Below are positions 35,197-47,362 of a stretch of 64,000 nt of DNA, piece after piece. The position numbers and the translations under genes are program-made. The stretch is from contig NC_134460.1 in the NCBI RefSeq assembly GCF_047948215.1, positions 13,079,501-13,143,500 on the forward strand, in the 5' to 3' direction. Numbering within the stretch: position 1 is the stretch's first letter; each line of letters opens with the position of its first letter. Under the pieces are notes generated by a model. It had not been told where the DNA came from. It worked only from the letters and a program-made list of their open reading frames with translations, and ran no database searches. Origin of the DNA: Lycorma delicatula. Lineage: Eukaryota; Arthropoda; Insecta; Hemiptera; Fulgoridae.

Positions 35197-36712
35197 TTTT
35201 TTTTTTGTCTTCAGTCATTTGACTGGTTTGATGCAGCTCTCCAAGATTCCCTATCTAGTTCTAGTCGTTTCATTTCGGTATACCCTCTACATCCTACATC
35301 CCCAACAATTTGTTTTACATACTCCAAACGTGGTCTGCATACACAATTTTTCCCTTCTACCTGTCCTTCCAATATTAAAGCGACTATTCCAGGATGCCTT
35401 AGTATGTGGCCTATAAGTCCGTCTCTTCTTTTAACTATATTTTTCCAAATGCTTCTTTCTTCATCTATTTGCCGCAATACCTCTTCATTTGTCACATTAT
35501 CCACCCATCTGATTTTTAACATTCTCCTATAGCACCGCATTTCAAAAGCTTCTAATCTTTTCTTCTCGGATACTCCGATCGTCCAAGTTTCACTTCCATA
35601 TAAAGCGACACTCCAAACATACACTTTCAAAAATCTTTTCCTGACATTTAAATTAATTTTTGATGTAAACAAATTATATTTCTTACTGAAGGCTCGTTTA
35701 GCTTGTGCTATTCGGCATTTTATATCGCTCCTGCTTCGTCCATCTTTAGTAATTTTACTTCCCAAATAACAAAATTCTTCTACCTCCATAATCTTTTCTC
35801 CTCCTATTTTCACATTCAGCGGTCCATCTTTGTTATTTCTACTACATTTCATTACTTTTGTTTTGTTCTTGTTTATTTTCATGCGATAGTTCTTGCGTAG
35901 GACTTCATCTATGCCGTTCATTGTTTCTTCTAAATCCTTTTTACTCTCGGCTAGAATTACTATATCATCAGCAAATCGTAGCATCTTTATCTTTTCACCT
36001 TGTACTGTTACTCCGAATCTAAATTGTTCTTTAACATCATTAACTGCTAGTTCCATGTAAAGATTAAAAAGTAACGGAGATAGGGAACATCCTTGTCGGA
36101 CTCCCCTTCTTATTAGGGCTTCTTTCTTATGTTCTTCAATTGTTATTGTTGCTGTTTGGTTCCTGTACATGTTAGCAATTGTTCTTCTATCTCTGTATTT
36201 GAACCCTAATTTTTTAAAATGCTGAACATTTTATTCCAGTCTACGTTATCGAAAGCCTTTTCTAGGTCTATAAACGCCAAGTATGTCGGTTTGTTTTTCT
36301 TTAATCTTCCTTCTACTATTAATCTGAGGCCTAAAATTGCTTCCCTTGTCCCTATACTTTTCCTGAAACCAAATTGGTCTTCTCCTAACACTTCTTCCAC
36401 TCTCCTCTCAATTCTTCTGTATAAAATTCTAGTTAAGATTTTTGATGCATGACTAGTTAAACTAATTGTTCTGTATTCTTCACATTTTTCTGCCCCTGCT
36501 TTCTTTGGTATCATAACTATAACACTTTTTTTGAAGTCTGATGGAAATTCCCCATTTTCATAAAAATTACACACCAGTTTGTATAATCTTTCAATCGCTT
36601 CCTCACCTGCACTGCGCAGTAATTCTACAGGTATTCCGTCTATTCCAGGAGCCTTTCTGCCATTTAAATCTCTTAATGCTCTCTTAAATTCAGATCTCAG
36701 TATTGTTTCTGA
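35197..36712 (-). mobile_element. BovB/RTE-like LINE, copy G, with 11-bp TSD
   Basis: ATCTCAAGATT is duplicated at 35186-35196 and 36713-36723. It extends to ETILRSEFKRA, one of the longest copies present. Confidence 0.97.
35211..36711 (-). pseudogene. reverse transcriptase of LINE copy G, one frameshift
   Basis: Two open parts join almost without a gap. 36711-36206 runs from ETILRSEF through GIDGIPVELL, the PKK block and IDLEKAFDNVDWNKMFSI. 36170-35211 runs from MYRNQTATI to the family stop with GVRQGCSLSPLLFN, FADD, CYLGSKI, YGSETW and DRESWRAA. They are separated by loss of one A from the A7 run after MFSI (near 36213), at the same place where copies A, C and M carry a nonsense change. 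GRPR reads CRPR. Apart from that single base the RT region is complete, making this the least damaged copy. Confidence 0.92.
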
Positions 36713-36723
36713 ATCTCAAGATT

Positions 36724-37540
36724 ACATAAGCTAAAAACAATAAAATTGCTGATGAGTACAGAGACTAGTAATCTAAAAAAAAAAAACAAGATTGACTGTA
36801 AACTTCAGATATTTTATTTAATGGAGACTGAACTACATGAAATTATTATATCTTTCTAAATTGATTGTCTAAAGACAAAATAATGAATTTTCGAGCCGGT
36901 TGGTCATTCGCCTCTCGTGATATTCTTTAACATTCTTATAAAACGAATTAAAGAAGAGCAGGGATTGACCAAATTCCAGTGGTTCAAAAATCCAGGAATT
37001 TCTGGCTAGACGAGAATGGAAACCGAAGCGAGCGGCTAGTTATTTAAATAATATATGTACATTCTTTTTATATCTAAATAAATATAAACATTTTTCTAGA
37101 TTTACTTCTATTTTTATAATTTTAATTGCACTTTGCGCCTTGTGATAATTGGTACTACTAAAACCGAGTCGCATAAAAGTTCATTAGTTGATACTCTACT
37201 GTTATAATAGCGGTTTCTAGGCTATGCAGAATTTCTTTTTTATCTTGGGATATACTATAAATTGACGTAAAGTAAATCGTTTGAATTTTATATATTTTAT
37301 TATATATAATATTTTTTCATTCTCCTAGAATAAAATGTTTTGATTTTTTGTACCCTTTATCCACCCCGCTTCGGGGAATTAATCTGTTTTTGACATGAAA
37401 CGTCTTTAAAATCACACCGAAACATACGGGTACCAGAACAGAAATTTGTAGCGTAACGAAAAAATCTATTTCGTCCAGCCTTAATAATTCCCTAACTATT
37501 ATTTTCAGAGACGTAAATTCGGTGTCATTTTATAACTTAT
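36724..37540. other. AT-rich non-coding DNA
   Basis: No supported gene. A short GC-richer phrase near 36890-37030 was not identified. Confidence 0.45.
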
Positions 37541-38605
37541 ATGGTCAGCTCGCATTAATGACTTTTGTGTCATTACAGCGGCATTGTGCCGTTTTGAGTT
37601 TGTGTCACTGGCGAGCAGGTTGTCGGTGAGAGGGCTCAGCGCATATCGGCCAAAACTGGCGCTCTCGCTCATTTTCATTCAATGTTGCTCACAACTTAGA
37701 CGTGATAGCCCGGTGATTTGTGTGTTTGTGTTTAGAGTTTGTCGAGATAGATCGAATTAAGTAATAATAAGAAGTTTATTTTGGACAATATTTATGTGCA
37801 AAAATTAAAGTAAGTAAACATGTAAAAAATTATAAAAATTCAACATGTCAGCCTCAGCCTTCGCAAAAGCCAACCGGAAATATAAATTACGCATTTCGTT
37901 GGAAAGGGGAGGTTGTATTTGAGGTCGTTTGGGGGGAGTGTTTGTGCCGAGCGAAACAGTTTCGGGAACGTCGCAAAGCTGGCAGTGAACGACGTGGACG
38001 ACGCGAGCACCTCTACCGCTGCTGATTATGCCTTATGTTTCATACTTTTCATATCGCAGACCGATTTTGAACAAAATTGTAGTCGAATATTAGTCGAAAT
38101 AAATATCGTGTACCATTTAGTGTCTGTTTTATGTTAAGATTAAATTTAGTACGCAGTCAATGTCTCGTTTTTATTTCAATCCAATACATTGAAAGTGACT
38201 CGCTGACATACAGACCGACTAATTTATCTGTAAGAGTTAGCAAAATAAAACAACTAAAATTTTCCAATGTAGACTTTCAGTTTTGTTCAAAAAATAGGAT
38301 AGCGGCTCTCCTATTGTGGCTCTCCTCCTGTGCGAGTTGGTCGGTTACAAACTCACTTTAAACGACGGCCGTGTGCCCCAACACAGAATCCGATATTTTA
38401 AACGAGTTATCAGTTGGAATCACATCATACGGTGAAAAAGTTTCTTCGAATTCTTCTGGTAGACGGCTTTTGGACCGCATAACTCTGATAATGTTAATCA
38501 AATTTGACAGCACTTCCAACGTGCATTTCAAAGGTGACTTATCACTGGTTGTTTTTAGAAAGGGTTGTGTGATACGTTATTAGTTATTTATTTAAAAATT
38601 AATGC
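37541..38605 (+). other. GC-richer, CpG-containing segment without a recognised gene
   Basis: The stretch around 37590-38030 has more GC and CpG than its surroundings and an ATG in a fair context (near 37844, MSASAFAKANRKYKLR, open for about 25 codons). A 5' exon, a promoter or an old element leader are all possible. No splice structure can be supported from one window. The other short frames (37913-38583) match nothing I recognise. Confidence 0.3.
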
Positions 38606-38609
38606 GTTT

Positions 38610-39660
38610 TGATAATGAGTGAAAATAATGAAGAAATTCGATACGATTTAAAATTTTAGTTTAAAAAACTGGAGAATGCAAATCAGGCTGCTAAAAAAAT
38701 ATATTTGATGTTTATGGACACGATGCGGTATAAGAACATGCAGCACAAAGTTGGTTCAAGCATTTTCAACGTGTAAATATTTTGTCAATAAAAATTCTAA
38801 TCCGGCGATTACTGAAAAAGTCGATGCAATCATGGAAAAGATTATGTAAGACCGGTACAGTAACAGGCATATCGTTAACGAACTAAACATTGACCGAAAA
38901 ACAGGTTTAAACCGTTTAAAGAATGCCGATTACAAAAACACTGTATTTTTTGTATAAAGTACGATTTAAAATCTTTGTATTTGCACATTTCAACGAATTT
39001 TTAAATGGTGCCGTTAAAGCGGAACTATTTTTGAAACGTCTCATTTCGGGCGATGAAAAATGAATCGTGTACGAAAACAGTGTACGGAAAACATCGCGGT
39101 CGAAGCGAGGTGACGCTCTGTAAACGGTGTCAAAATTAGGATCGACAAGGAAATTGATATGTATGAGGGGATTGTAAAGGAATTATTACGAGCTGCTGTC
39201 CGGTTAAACGATTGATTCCAATTTCTACTGTCATCAACGGAAAAAGTTACTCCTAGCAATCGAGATTAAGCGACCGATGGAAGAAGACATCCATATCGTC
39301 TCCCATTACGACAACGTCAAACCCAACATCCTTCCAACCCGTAGAAAATTAAGAAGTTTGGCTCGGAACTTTTGATGTACGCATCGTATTTCGTTCTATA
39401 CAGAACTCTCTTAATGCTATGAAGTTGGCTTCAAAAGAGGGCTGTGATTTTCACAGCCCTCTTTTTTCCAGAAAATACTCACTTTGTACAATGACGGGAT
39501 TGCGATTTTCTCTCAAAAATGAAAAAAAAGTCGTCGATCAAAACTACATATATTTAGTGCTGTTTTTGTAACTCTATTTAAAATGTAAAAAACTTTCTTT
39601 ATTTAAGCATTTGAGTACAAAGAAACGTTTTACCCTACCCGTTTCTCATGCTTGGTAACC
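38610..39660 (+). pseudogene. decayed mariner transposase
   Basis: Read across frames: MSENNEEIRYDLKF near 38615, then ENANQAAKKIY, a block near 38795 (NPAITEKVDAIMEKI), DRYSNRHIVNELNIDRKTG near 38855, ISGDEK (first catalytic Asp) near 39045, SVRKTSRSKRGDAL, VSHYDNVKPN (second Asp position, family form HQDNARPH) near 39305, and NDGIAIFSQK near the C-terminus (39490). Every block is interrupted by stops or shifts, and the third Asp motif is not readable. No TIRs were recognised. This is older than the mariner at 14.2 kb and from a different subfamily. Confidence 0.8.
39433..39465. repeat. 15-bp perfect hairpin in the decayed mariner
   Basis: Arms 39433-39447 and 39451-39465 around a three-base loop, followed by T residues. 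It resembles a bacterial terminator in shape but lies inside a dead transposase frame of a eukaryotic genome, so no terminator role is proposed. Confidence 0.8.
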
Positions 39661-40896
39661 ATATTTATACGGTGCCGCTGTGTTTTGGTACGGTAATTCT
39701 TTTCTTATTTTTATTAAATCTTTCCGCCTATTTCTTATAATCGGCTTTTATTTTATTTTATTTTAATAAAAAAAAAAGATTAAATGTATTCCAGGATTAG
39801 AAAATATATGTATAAAATCAAATTGACTTTAACTGCGATAAAAAAGAAATAATCATCTTTTATCGACTTTTTGAAGTGTATTGACGATTTGTACTTTTGG
39901 GCCGAATTCTAAAAATTGAATTGTAAAAAAAAAAATTATATTTTTAGTTTATTTCTACGCAAGTTTAATAGTTGTTTTAAAGAGATATTATATTAAAATA
40001 GCTATTTTATCGGTTGATTTAAAATTATATTTTTATTGATAATAAATTATTTTATCGAAATTTAATTTGGCTTTATGCTTTAGACGCGATAAATTTCCTA
40101 TTATTAAAATTAATTAAAATTTTATTTTTCGAAGTAACAAATAGTAAAAGAATAGAAAATAAAATACACGGGACCGTTAAATTAATTTCGTTAAGTATCT
40201 AGATTAAATTAAAATTTATTAACCAAATTAGCACTTTAGTAATATAATGAATTGAACTTCGATGGAAAAAGGTGCGCTGCAAAGATAAGAGATTTAGACT
40301 CCGGAGAAACTTTGCTCTTGTTAGCGGTAGGTAGATGTTAGTAGGCTGCTGCTGTGTTACTACGTTAATACGTTTACCCGGTTAACATTACCCTTGTCTC
40401 GAAACGTATAACCTCTTATGTATTGCCGTTTTGGTTAAACTTCTTATGTTCTTAGTAATGTAAATCTTTTATTTACTCCCGTGTAAATTTACGTTGTAAG
40501 TTTCTGCTCATTTTCTAGTGTATTATTTAATTAAATCGGTTACATATATGACGGTTGTGTTTTTTTTTTTTATTTAATATTTTTCCGTGACTTTCGAAAC
40601 TTCTTTAGTAAAAAGAATAGTCGCTTACTCTTAAAAAGTAACAATTACATCTCCATCAAATCAGACAACACAACTGTTTTTGTACTACTTGACACAACGC
40701 TTCGGTTTACGAAATATTTAAATAAATTCACGTAGTTTTATTTAAAATATAATTAAAAGATTTTCTTTTACAGAAAAAAATATTACTCTGCCGATGATAC
40801 TTTTTATATATGCTAATTATTTTTTTTTTAAATCTATTAATTTTTACATCCCATTCACACGTGTACGTAAAATAATTTGCATTAATTTCGGTGTCT
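39661..40896. other. AT-rich non-coding DNA
   Basis: No supported gene or repeat. Confidence 0.5.
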
Positions 40897-40904
40897 AAAA
40901 GGAT

Positions 40905-41704
40905 GATATAGTAATTCTAGCCGAGAGTAAAAAGGATTTAGAAGAAACAATGAACGGCATAGATGAAGTCCTACGCAAGAACTATCGCGTGAAAATAAAC
41001 AAGAACAAAACAAAAGTAATGAAATGTAGTAGAAATAACAAAGATGGACCACTGAATGTGAAAATAGGAGGAGAAAAGATTATGGAGGTAGAAGAATTTT
41101 GTTATTTGGGAAGTAAAATTACTAAAGATGGACGAAGCAGGAGCGATATAAAATGCCGAATAGCACAAGCTAAACGAGCCTTCAGTAAGAAATATAATTT
41201 ATTTACATCAAAAATGAATTTAAATGTCAGGAAAATATTTTTGAAAGTGTATGTTTGGAGTGTCGCTTTATATGGAAGTGAAACTTGGACGATCGGAGTA
41301 TATGAGAAGAAAAGATTAGAAGCTTTTGAAATGCGGTGCTATAGGAGAATGTTAAAAATCAGACGGGTGGATAAAGTGACAAACGAAGAGGTATTGCGGA
41401 AAATAGATGAAGAAAGAAGCATTTGGAAAAATATAGTTAAAAGAAGAGGCAGACTTATAGGCCACACTATTCCAGGACTATTCCAGACTATTCCAGGATG
41501 CCTTAGTATGTACTAAGGCATCCTGGAATAGTCCCTTTAATATTGGAAGGACAGGTAGAAGGGAAAAATTGTGTAGGCAGGCCACGTTTGGAGTATGTAA
41601 AACAAATTGTTGGGGATGTAGGATGTAGAGGGTATACTGAAATGAAACGACTAGCACTAGATAGGGAATCTTGGAGAGCAGCATCAAACCAGTCAAATGA
41701 CTGA
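40905..41704 (+). pseudogene. RT C-terminal fragment of LINE copy H
   Basis: Open from DDIVIL through CYLGSKI and YGSETW to RRGRLIGH, about 190 codons. At 41465 the sequence breaks into three tandem copies of actattccag and then a palindrome, and the frame is lost. The remaining family C-terminus (RPRLEYVKQ to DRESWRAASNQSND) resumes in another register at about 41535. Confidence 0.9.
41466..41531. repeat. tandem triplication and perfect 21-bp palindrome in LINE copy H
   Basis: actattccag occurs three times in a row (41466-41497). Palindrome arms 41488-41508 and 41511-41531 have a two-base loop. The right arm is normal LINE sequence. The left arm is its inverted copy, absent from all other copies. 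Confidence 0.92.
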
Positions 41705-41735
41705 AGAAAAAAAAAAAAAAAAAAAAAAAAGGATG

Positions 41736-43364
41736 TTCTTCTAATGTAAATTTACTGTTCTTGAATGATAATTTATAGCCGATTCATATTTTTTTCATTT
41801 AATAAAATTTTAAGCGAAGATATTAAATTAAGTATATCAGAATTACACCGATTATTCAAATTATTATTTTTATTTACAGTCGCTTTGCAAACAAAGAAAC
41901 TAAGTAAATTGCACAGATTGTCCGTGATAACTTTCCCTCTTCTAGAGGAGTCGTCACTCATATCATCGATGGCGTCAGTCAGTGATATTGTTTACAATAT
42001 GTCTCTCATAAGTTTGGGTCGCGAAGATTTTCTAGCATCGCTGTCCGAATATATCAAAGGTTCTCTTTTTCTGTTTGTCCGAACTCTCCATCGAAATTAT
42101 CAACGTATCGTTGTTTTTACTTGAATTACCTGAGAGGTGATCCGTAAAAGCTCCCAAATAGAGCGATTATTAGCTAGGTTAACCTAACCAACTCCCTAAA
42201 GATGATTTAACTTTATTTAAAAATATAGTCTTAAAGGTAAAATAAAACAAAATTAATTATTGTATAATACCTTCTGGTTTTCTAATTACGAAAATCCTTA
42301 ATCGCTACATGTAATTTTATAATTCGGTAAAATAATATAAATCACGACAGCAAAAAACAGCATCCGAATTCAAATATTATCAGCTGAAAAATAATTTAAA
42401 GTTTGATTTTTTTTTTTTTTTTTTGTTATGAATGAGCGGGCGTCAACAACTACGATCGTTAGCCCAATTTTTTTTTTTTTTAATTTTTTTAAAGAATAAA
42501 ATTTTTATTCATTAATTTTTTAACAAAAAAGATTGATGGCAGCTGATACAGCGTTATTGGGGCAGGTTGCCCCATATGTGCTAACACATGAACCGGGTGG
42601 ACGTTTTAAAAGTATTCTTTAAAGATTCACAATCCAATTTTATTTAAAATATTTATTTATTCGACAACTTTAAAAAATGCAAAAGAAGCCGTAACCGTAA
42701 CGGAAACACAACCAATATTTAACACTAATTTTGCGACTGTCAACCGATTCTAAATTTCTATATATTTTTTCTCCGGATAATATTAGTCCACTTCAAAACA
42801 GTAATAAAAATAAAGAAAAATAAACTTCTGTTTGGACAGATACTCCGATTAAAAATCCGTTTATAAGTCGATAGCATTTTGTAAAAAGGGAGCGATTGAG
42901 CTTAAACTGTGATTGAATGAAACTGTGGAAAAATCACAAATTTTCCTGTTATTATTTATGAATTATTCTCTAATTTGAATTGAAAATTATTTTCTACTAA
43001 AACAAAATAAATACGTATATAATAAAAACGATTCATTTAAAGGAAAAAGGAAAAAGAATACTTTTCTCTAATTCGTAAGAAAGATACACAAAAAAATTTT
43101 CTCCTGTAGCCATTTTAAGGAACATGGAAAGCAACGTATGTGGGCCCATGAAACTTTTATCGATGAGAAAATTTGCTCTACTATTTAAAAAAAAAAAAAG
43201 TGAATCTGAAATTTATATAAAAATTATTTTGTTTTATTAATAAAACATATAAAATTAATAACATGTAATAATAATAATAATAAAATGCTTATTTCAGAAT
43301 GAAGATAATTACAAAAAAATAAACAAAATATTTTATAGAAATAGCCATGAACTGGTCGTCTTGT
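41736..43364. other. AT-rich non-coding DNA
   Basis: A 119-codon frame at 41765-42124 has normal-looking composition but no family I recognise and no support for expression. It is left as unproven. Otherwise poly-A/T runs and a (TAA)n tract near 43268. Confidence 0.4.
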
Positions 43365-43377
43365 CAGGTTGAGTTCT

Positions 43378-43573
43378 TTCTTTTTCTTTTTCCTGTTTAG
43401 CCTCCGGGAATTACTGTTTAGATAATTCTTCAGAGGATGAATAAGGATGATATGTATGAGTGTAAATGAAGTTCAAGTCTCAGACTCACTTCAACCATTC
43501 TTGAGATGTGTGGTTAATTGAAACCCAACCGCCAAAGAAAACACCGATATCCACGATCTAGTATTCAAATCCG
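43378..43573 (-). mobile_element. SINE, 5'-truncated, with 13-bp TSD
   Basis: CAGGTTGAGTTCT is duplicated at 43365-43377 and 43574-43586. The tRNA-like head is missing. The copy runs from the ggatttgaatactagatcg block to the A/G-rich tail (aaaaagaaaaagaaa). The TSD shows that it retrotransposed already truncated. Confidence 0.93.
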
Positions 43574-43586
43574 CAGGTTGAGTTCT

Positions 43587-44059
43587 AATATTTAAAAAGT
43601 CTACTATAAATAAACACAAAATTATAATAATCTAACGATTACTTATATATTTATATAAAAAGGAGGCAAAGTAATAAATAATGTAATTCCCAGAATTAAA
43701 CCAAATTCTACTTCGGTTAACGAGTAAATGAAAATATACTTAACTAAACATAAAAATAATAATCGGTACAGTCTATTCGCACCCAGTCTAACGAACAAGA
43801 ACTTCTTTATTAATGTAATTTGATTATGACCTTACCTTTAAATTATATGATTCATTACAGCGATACTCAGCAATAATGTACTTCATCCTAAATTCGAAGC
43901 ACCTGGATAGCACATCCACACACACACACACACACATACTTTCATATTTGACTCTTAAGTATTAAATTCAGCAAATAAATTACACCTGTAAGACCAAGCA
44001 CACTTAATGAATCCTATCAGCCTTTTCCAATCCCATTCATTAAGTAGATTGATTATCTG
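43587..44059. other. non-coding, with a (CA)n microsatellite
   Basis: (CA)n at about 43917-43935. No gene seen. Confidence 0.5.
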
Positions 44060-45420
44060 TTCCCTGTTAAGACACTGTTGCCCGATTTAGAATTTCTTAT
44101 ATGCCCTAATATCGATAAAAAATGCCCTTCCGATAAAAATGTGATATGTCTTCTTCCTCCCACCTATTGCATAATGCGCATAACCACTGCCGGCTTTCCA
44201 TACCCGGACTATTTATTTAATTTCCATAGTGCACCCCGCGATCTAAATATTACCGACATTTCGCACTTGTTAAATTTATCAGTAAAATAATTTTCGATCT
44301 TCGAGTACACGATCCAAACGGTGGTATATATTGTGAAGTAACGACTTTTTCGTACGCGCCATCCATTTCTTCTTTAACTCCTTCATGGATTCAAGTGTAC
44401 ATTCCAATTCCACGCGCCATTCTCACCCTCGGTAAACTCACAGCCATACCTTTCCGTCATTGACTTCCACACCCTATGCCATCTGATATTGTGCTCGATA
44501 ACTCTAATAGCAAGTTTACGCGGCCAACGATCTTCTTTTAAGTTTAATATCTTTATAACATATTTATAATTCATACTAAAAGTAAAATTAAATAAATTAA
44601 TCTTATCCGATTCCAAGTATATTACATAATTACGAGTGTACTGCGGCAAACAGAATAACTTTTTAATAAAAATCCTTAATAAAATCTCTAATTCATCGAA
44701 CATATAATAACCCCAAACCTGTACCCTTGATTTACTACCGCCCTCGTTACCGCTTAAAAAACGTCCCGTTTACTTTTCACCGGTTAGCCAAAAAACTGCT
44801 CCGCATATTATTCAAACCGAATTTGGCTACCGATACCCGTTCCCGTATGTGCTTCCCAAAAGACAGCGAAGAAGTGAAAGTAACGCCCAAGTATTTGTAG
44901 CTTTTGGCACCTTGATTTGCTCATTCCCCAAAACCATCTTTCATGTCTCGCTAACGACACCCTCTCCTGAAAACCATAATCTTTGTTTTCTCCATACTAA
45001 TTATTAACCCTCTTTGTTCACAGTATTTTTTTAGATCGTTAATCGTTATCTGAAACGTTCTTGGTGAGGACGCCACTAGCGTCATCAGCATACAACAATC
45101 CTTTAATATTAACATTATCGATCCAAACGCCCTCCCCGATGCAATCCATAAGATCATTGATACACAGCGAGAACAACGCAGGTGACAGTAAACATCCCTA
45201 TTTTAAGCCGCTAAATGTACTAAATCCTTATAAACTACAGCAAACGTTTAATAATAATGTTGCCAGTTTTTAAACCGTTTGTTTTTATGTATACTTTACG
45301 GGTTTTAAATTCATCCGGGATCTTGGATAAATTTATGCCTTTCCTCTAAAACGTCTTGGATTTCAACTCCGTCAGATATGGTAGTTTTTATTCGCTACAA
45401 AGTTTTCTTCTGTATTCCGA
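44060..45420 (-). pseudogene. old LINE reverse transcriptase relic
   Basis: Minus-strand blocks in order: LMDCIGEGVW (about 45150), KGLLYADDASG (catalytic Asp pair, about 45090), LKKYCEQRGLIISMEKTK then IMVFRRG (about 45030-44960), a KYLGVTF-like block (about 44895), LEILLRIFIKKLFCLPQYTRNYVIYLES (split by no stop, about 44690-44610), NLKEDRWPRKLAIRVI (about 44540) and GALWKLNK near 44210. Stops and shifts separate most blocks, although the 44383-44703 part is still open. The wording (YADD, QRGL, EKTK, YLG, LP..T.NY..YLE) is that of a Jockey/CR1-type RT, not the BovB-like family. No ends or TSD found. Confidence 0.75.
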
Positions 45421-46903
45421 CTTAAGAAGTTTCATCTACAAAAAAAAAAACGATTGGCATGAAATTAAAAAAAAAATCTTTCTTTTATTAATGTAATTTC
45501 TATAACATTAAATGTTTTTCAATTTTAGTATAAAACTTTTTTCGTTTGTTTTATGTTGCAGGTAAGAGAAAAAAGTGAAGGGACCTGAAAATTCTTTTGA
45601 ATGTTTTAATTTGGTCTGTAAAATTAATCAAGTATAAGTTCTTCAGATTTATTTATTTTTTTTTTTAAAAGAAAAAGAAAGGAAGAAAAAAGGTCTTTTA
45701 TAAATGAGAAAAGTGCTGCGTTGATTTATCTCTTGAGGTATATTATTTGAATTCTTCTTTTTTTATTTTATTTTTTCATATCGCTTTAACCTTTAATTTT
45801 TACCTTTCATCGAATTTTGTTTTTATTTTAAACTACTTTTACGATTCATTTCATGGCCGTTTATTAATTCTATTATATTTTTAGTTTTATAAAACATTTT
45901 GCTTTGTATGTTTATTTAAAATAAATTTAGTAACAATTTTTTTATTCTTAGTTCTGTAACTTTATAATCTATTGTTACTTTGTTCCTTTTCTCTAAAATT
46001 TTAGAGAGAATGTTCATCCGTTTACGTATTGTCAGTTTCCTTTTTGAAGAAACTGCTTCCATTATATAATTGATGTGTGTGTGTGTGTGTGTGTGTTTTG
46101 CGCGCGCGTATATATATATACGTATATGAGTTACTCAGCCTAATTTAAAAATTAAATTACTATTTGTTTCATTACGTAATATGGTTGTCATTCAAGTTAT
46201 ATTTAATATTCTACGAATAATTACTACAATAATTTTTCAACACGATGATCCTTATTAGTAAAAAAAATCAAGTAATCGTGAAAAAGATTTCTTTTTATTA
46301 ATATCTTTATTATAAAAATAAATTATTTATTGTTATGCAATTTTTAAGAATCTCTTATATGGAAGAAATTACTTTTATAATCTTTCCAAACGTTGATTTC
46401 ATTGCTATTAGTGGTTATACGTGTGCAACAGTAAAGAGTACTTATTATTAAATTACTTTTTCCTTGATTATATTTAATCTGTTTAATTTTAAAATAAACA
46501 ACATGTTAAGAATTCAATTATTTATTTTTTATAAAGAAACGATTTTTGGCGGCCATTCAGTGGTGTTTTTGGGTTAAGTACATCACCGCTTACAGCGGTA
46601 ATTTTGATCCATTGGCTTACCTATTTTAAATAATATAGGTATGTTTTTGTGGGATTTTTTATTACGAGATAAGTTTTACTCTTGTGTTCTTTTAGATCGT
46701 AGGTTTTATTTTTTGGTCATTCTGATGGGTATAAAGAAGCAAAACGTACTTTATGTCGATCGGTGATTAGCATCACCGATACCGTGATCCCTTTGTTAGA
46801 TGTTTTATAAATCTTTACACCATTATTTTATTTCAAAAATTAACATTCTATTAACAATAAAATTCGTTTATTTTATCAATAAAATTCGAATTAGGATAAA
46901 ATT
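45421..46903. other. AT-rich non-coding DNA
   Basis: (GT)n at about 46076-46095 followed by CG and TA alternation. Hairpins such as atcggtga...tcaccgat near 46759. No gene. Confidence 0.5.
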
Positions 46904-47362
46904 GTTTTTTTTTTGTCTTCAGTCATTTCACTGGTTTGATGCAGCTCTCCAAGATTCCCTATCTAGTGCTAGTCGTTTCATTTCAGTATACCCTCTACAT
47001 CCTACATCCCTAACAATTTGTTTTACATACTCAAACGTGGCCTGCCTACACAATTTTCCCCTTCTACCTGTCCTTCCAATATCAAAGCGACTATTCCAGG
47101 ATGCCTTAGTATGTGGCCTATAAGTCTGTCTCTTCTTTTAACTATATTTTTCCAAACGCTTCTTTCTTCATCTATTTGCCGCAATATCTCTTCATTTGTC
47201 ACTTTATCCACCCGTCTGATTTTTAACATTCTCCTATAGCACCGCATTTCAAAAGCTTCTAATCTTTTCTTCTCAGATACTCTGATCGTCCAAGTTTCAC
47301 TTTCATATAAAGCGACACTCCAAACATATACTTTCAAAAATCTTTTCCTGACATTTAAATTA
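46904..47362 (-). mobile_element. BovB/RTE-like LINE, copy I (short)
   Basis: Poly-T starts at 46904. The 5' end lies at the NLNVRKRFLK block (47362). Only the last about 140 codons of the RT ORF remain, with a 1-base loss near 47033 (ctcaaacg) and an SND codon changed in the terminal SNQSND. No convincing TSD. Confidence 0.88.

Larger units (their letters stand above)
40902..41730 (+). mobile_element. BovB/RTE-like LINE, copy H
   Basis: The 5' truncation falls inside the FADD motif, so the copy starts at DDIVILAES. The tail is about 25 A. ggatg, probably with preceding A residues (AAAAGGATG), is repeated at 40897-40905 and before 41735. The 3' end reads gaagaaaa instead of the usual gaagacaaa, a variant shared with copy M. 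Confidence 0.9.

Noticed and set aside
39433..39470. Hairpin followed by T residues, like a rho-independent terminator
   Set aside because: The window is eukaryotic and the hairpin lies within the frame of a dead mariner transposase.
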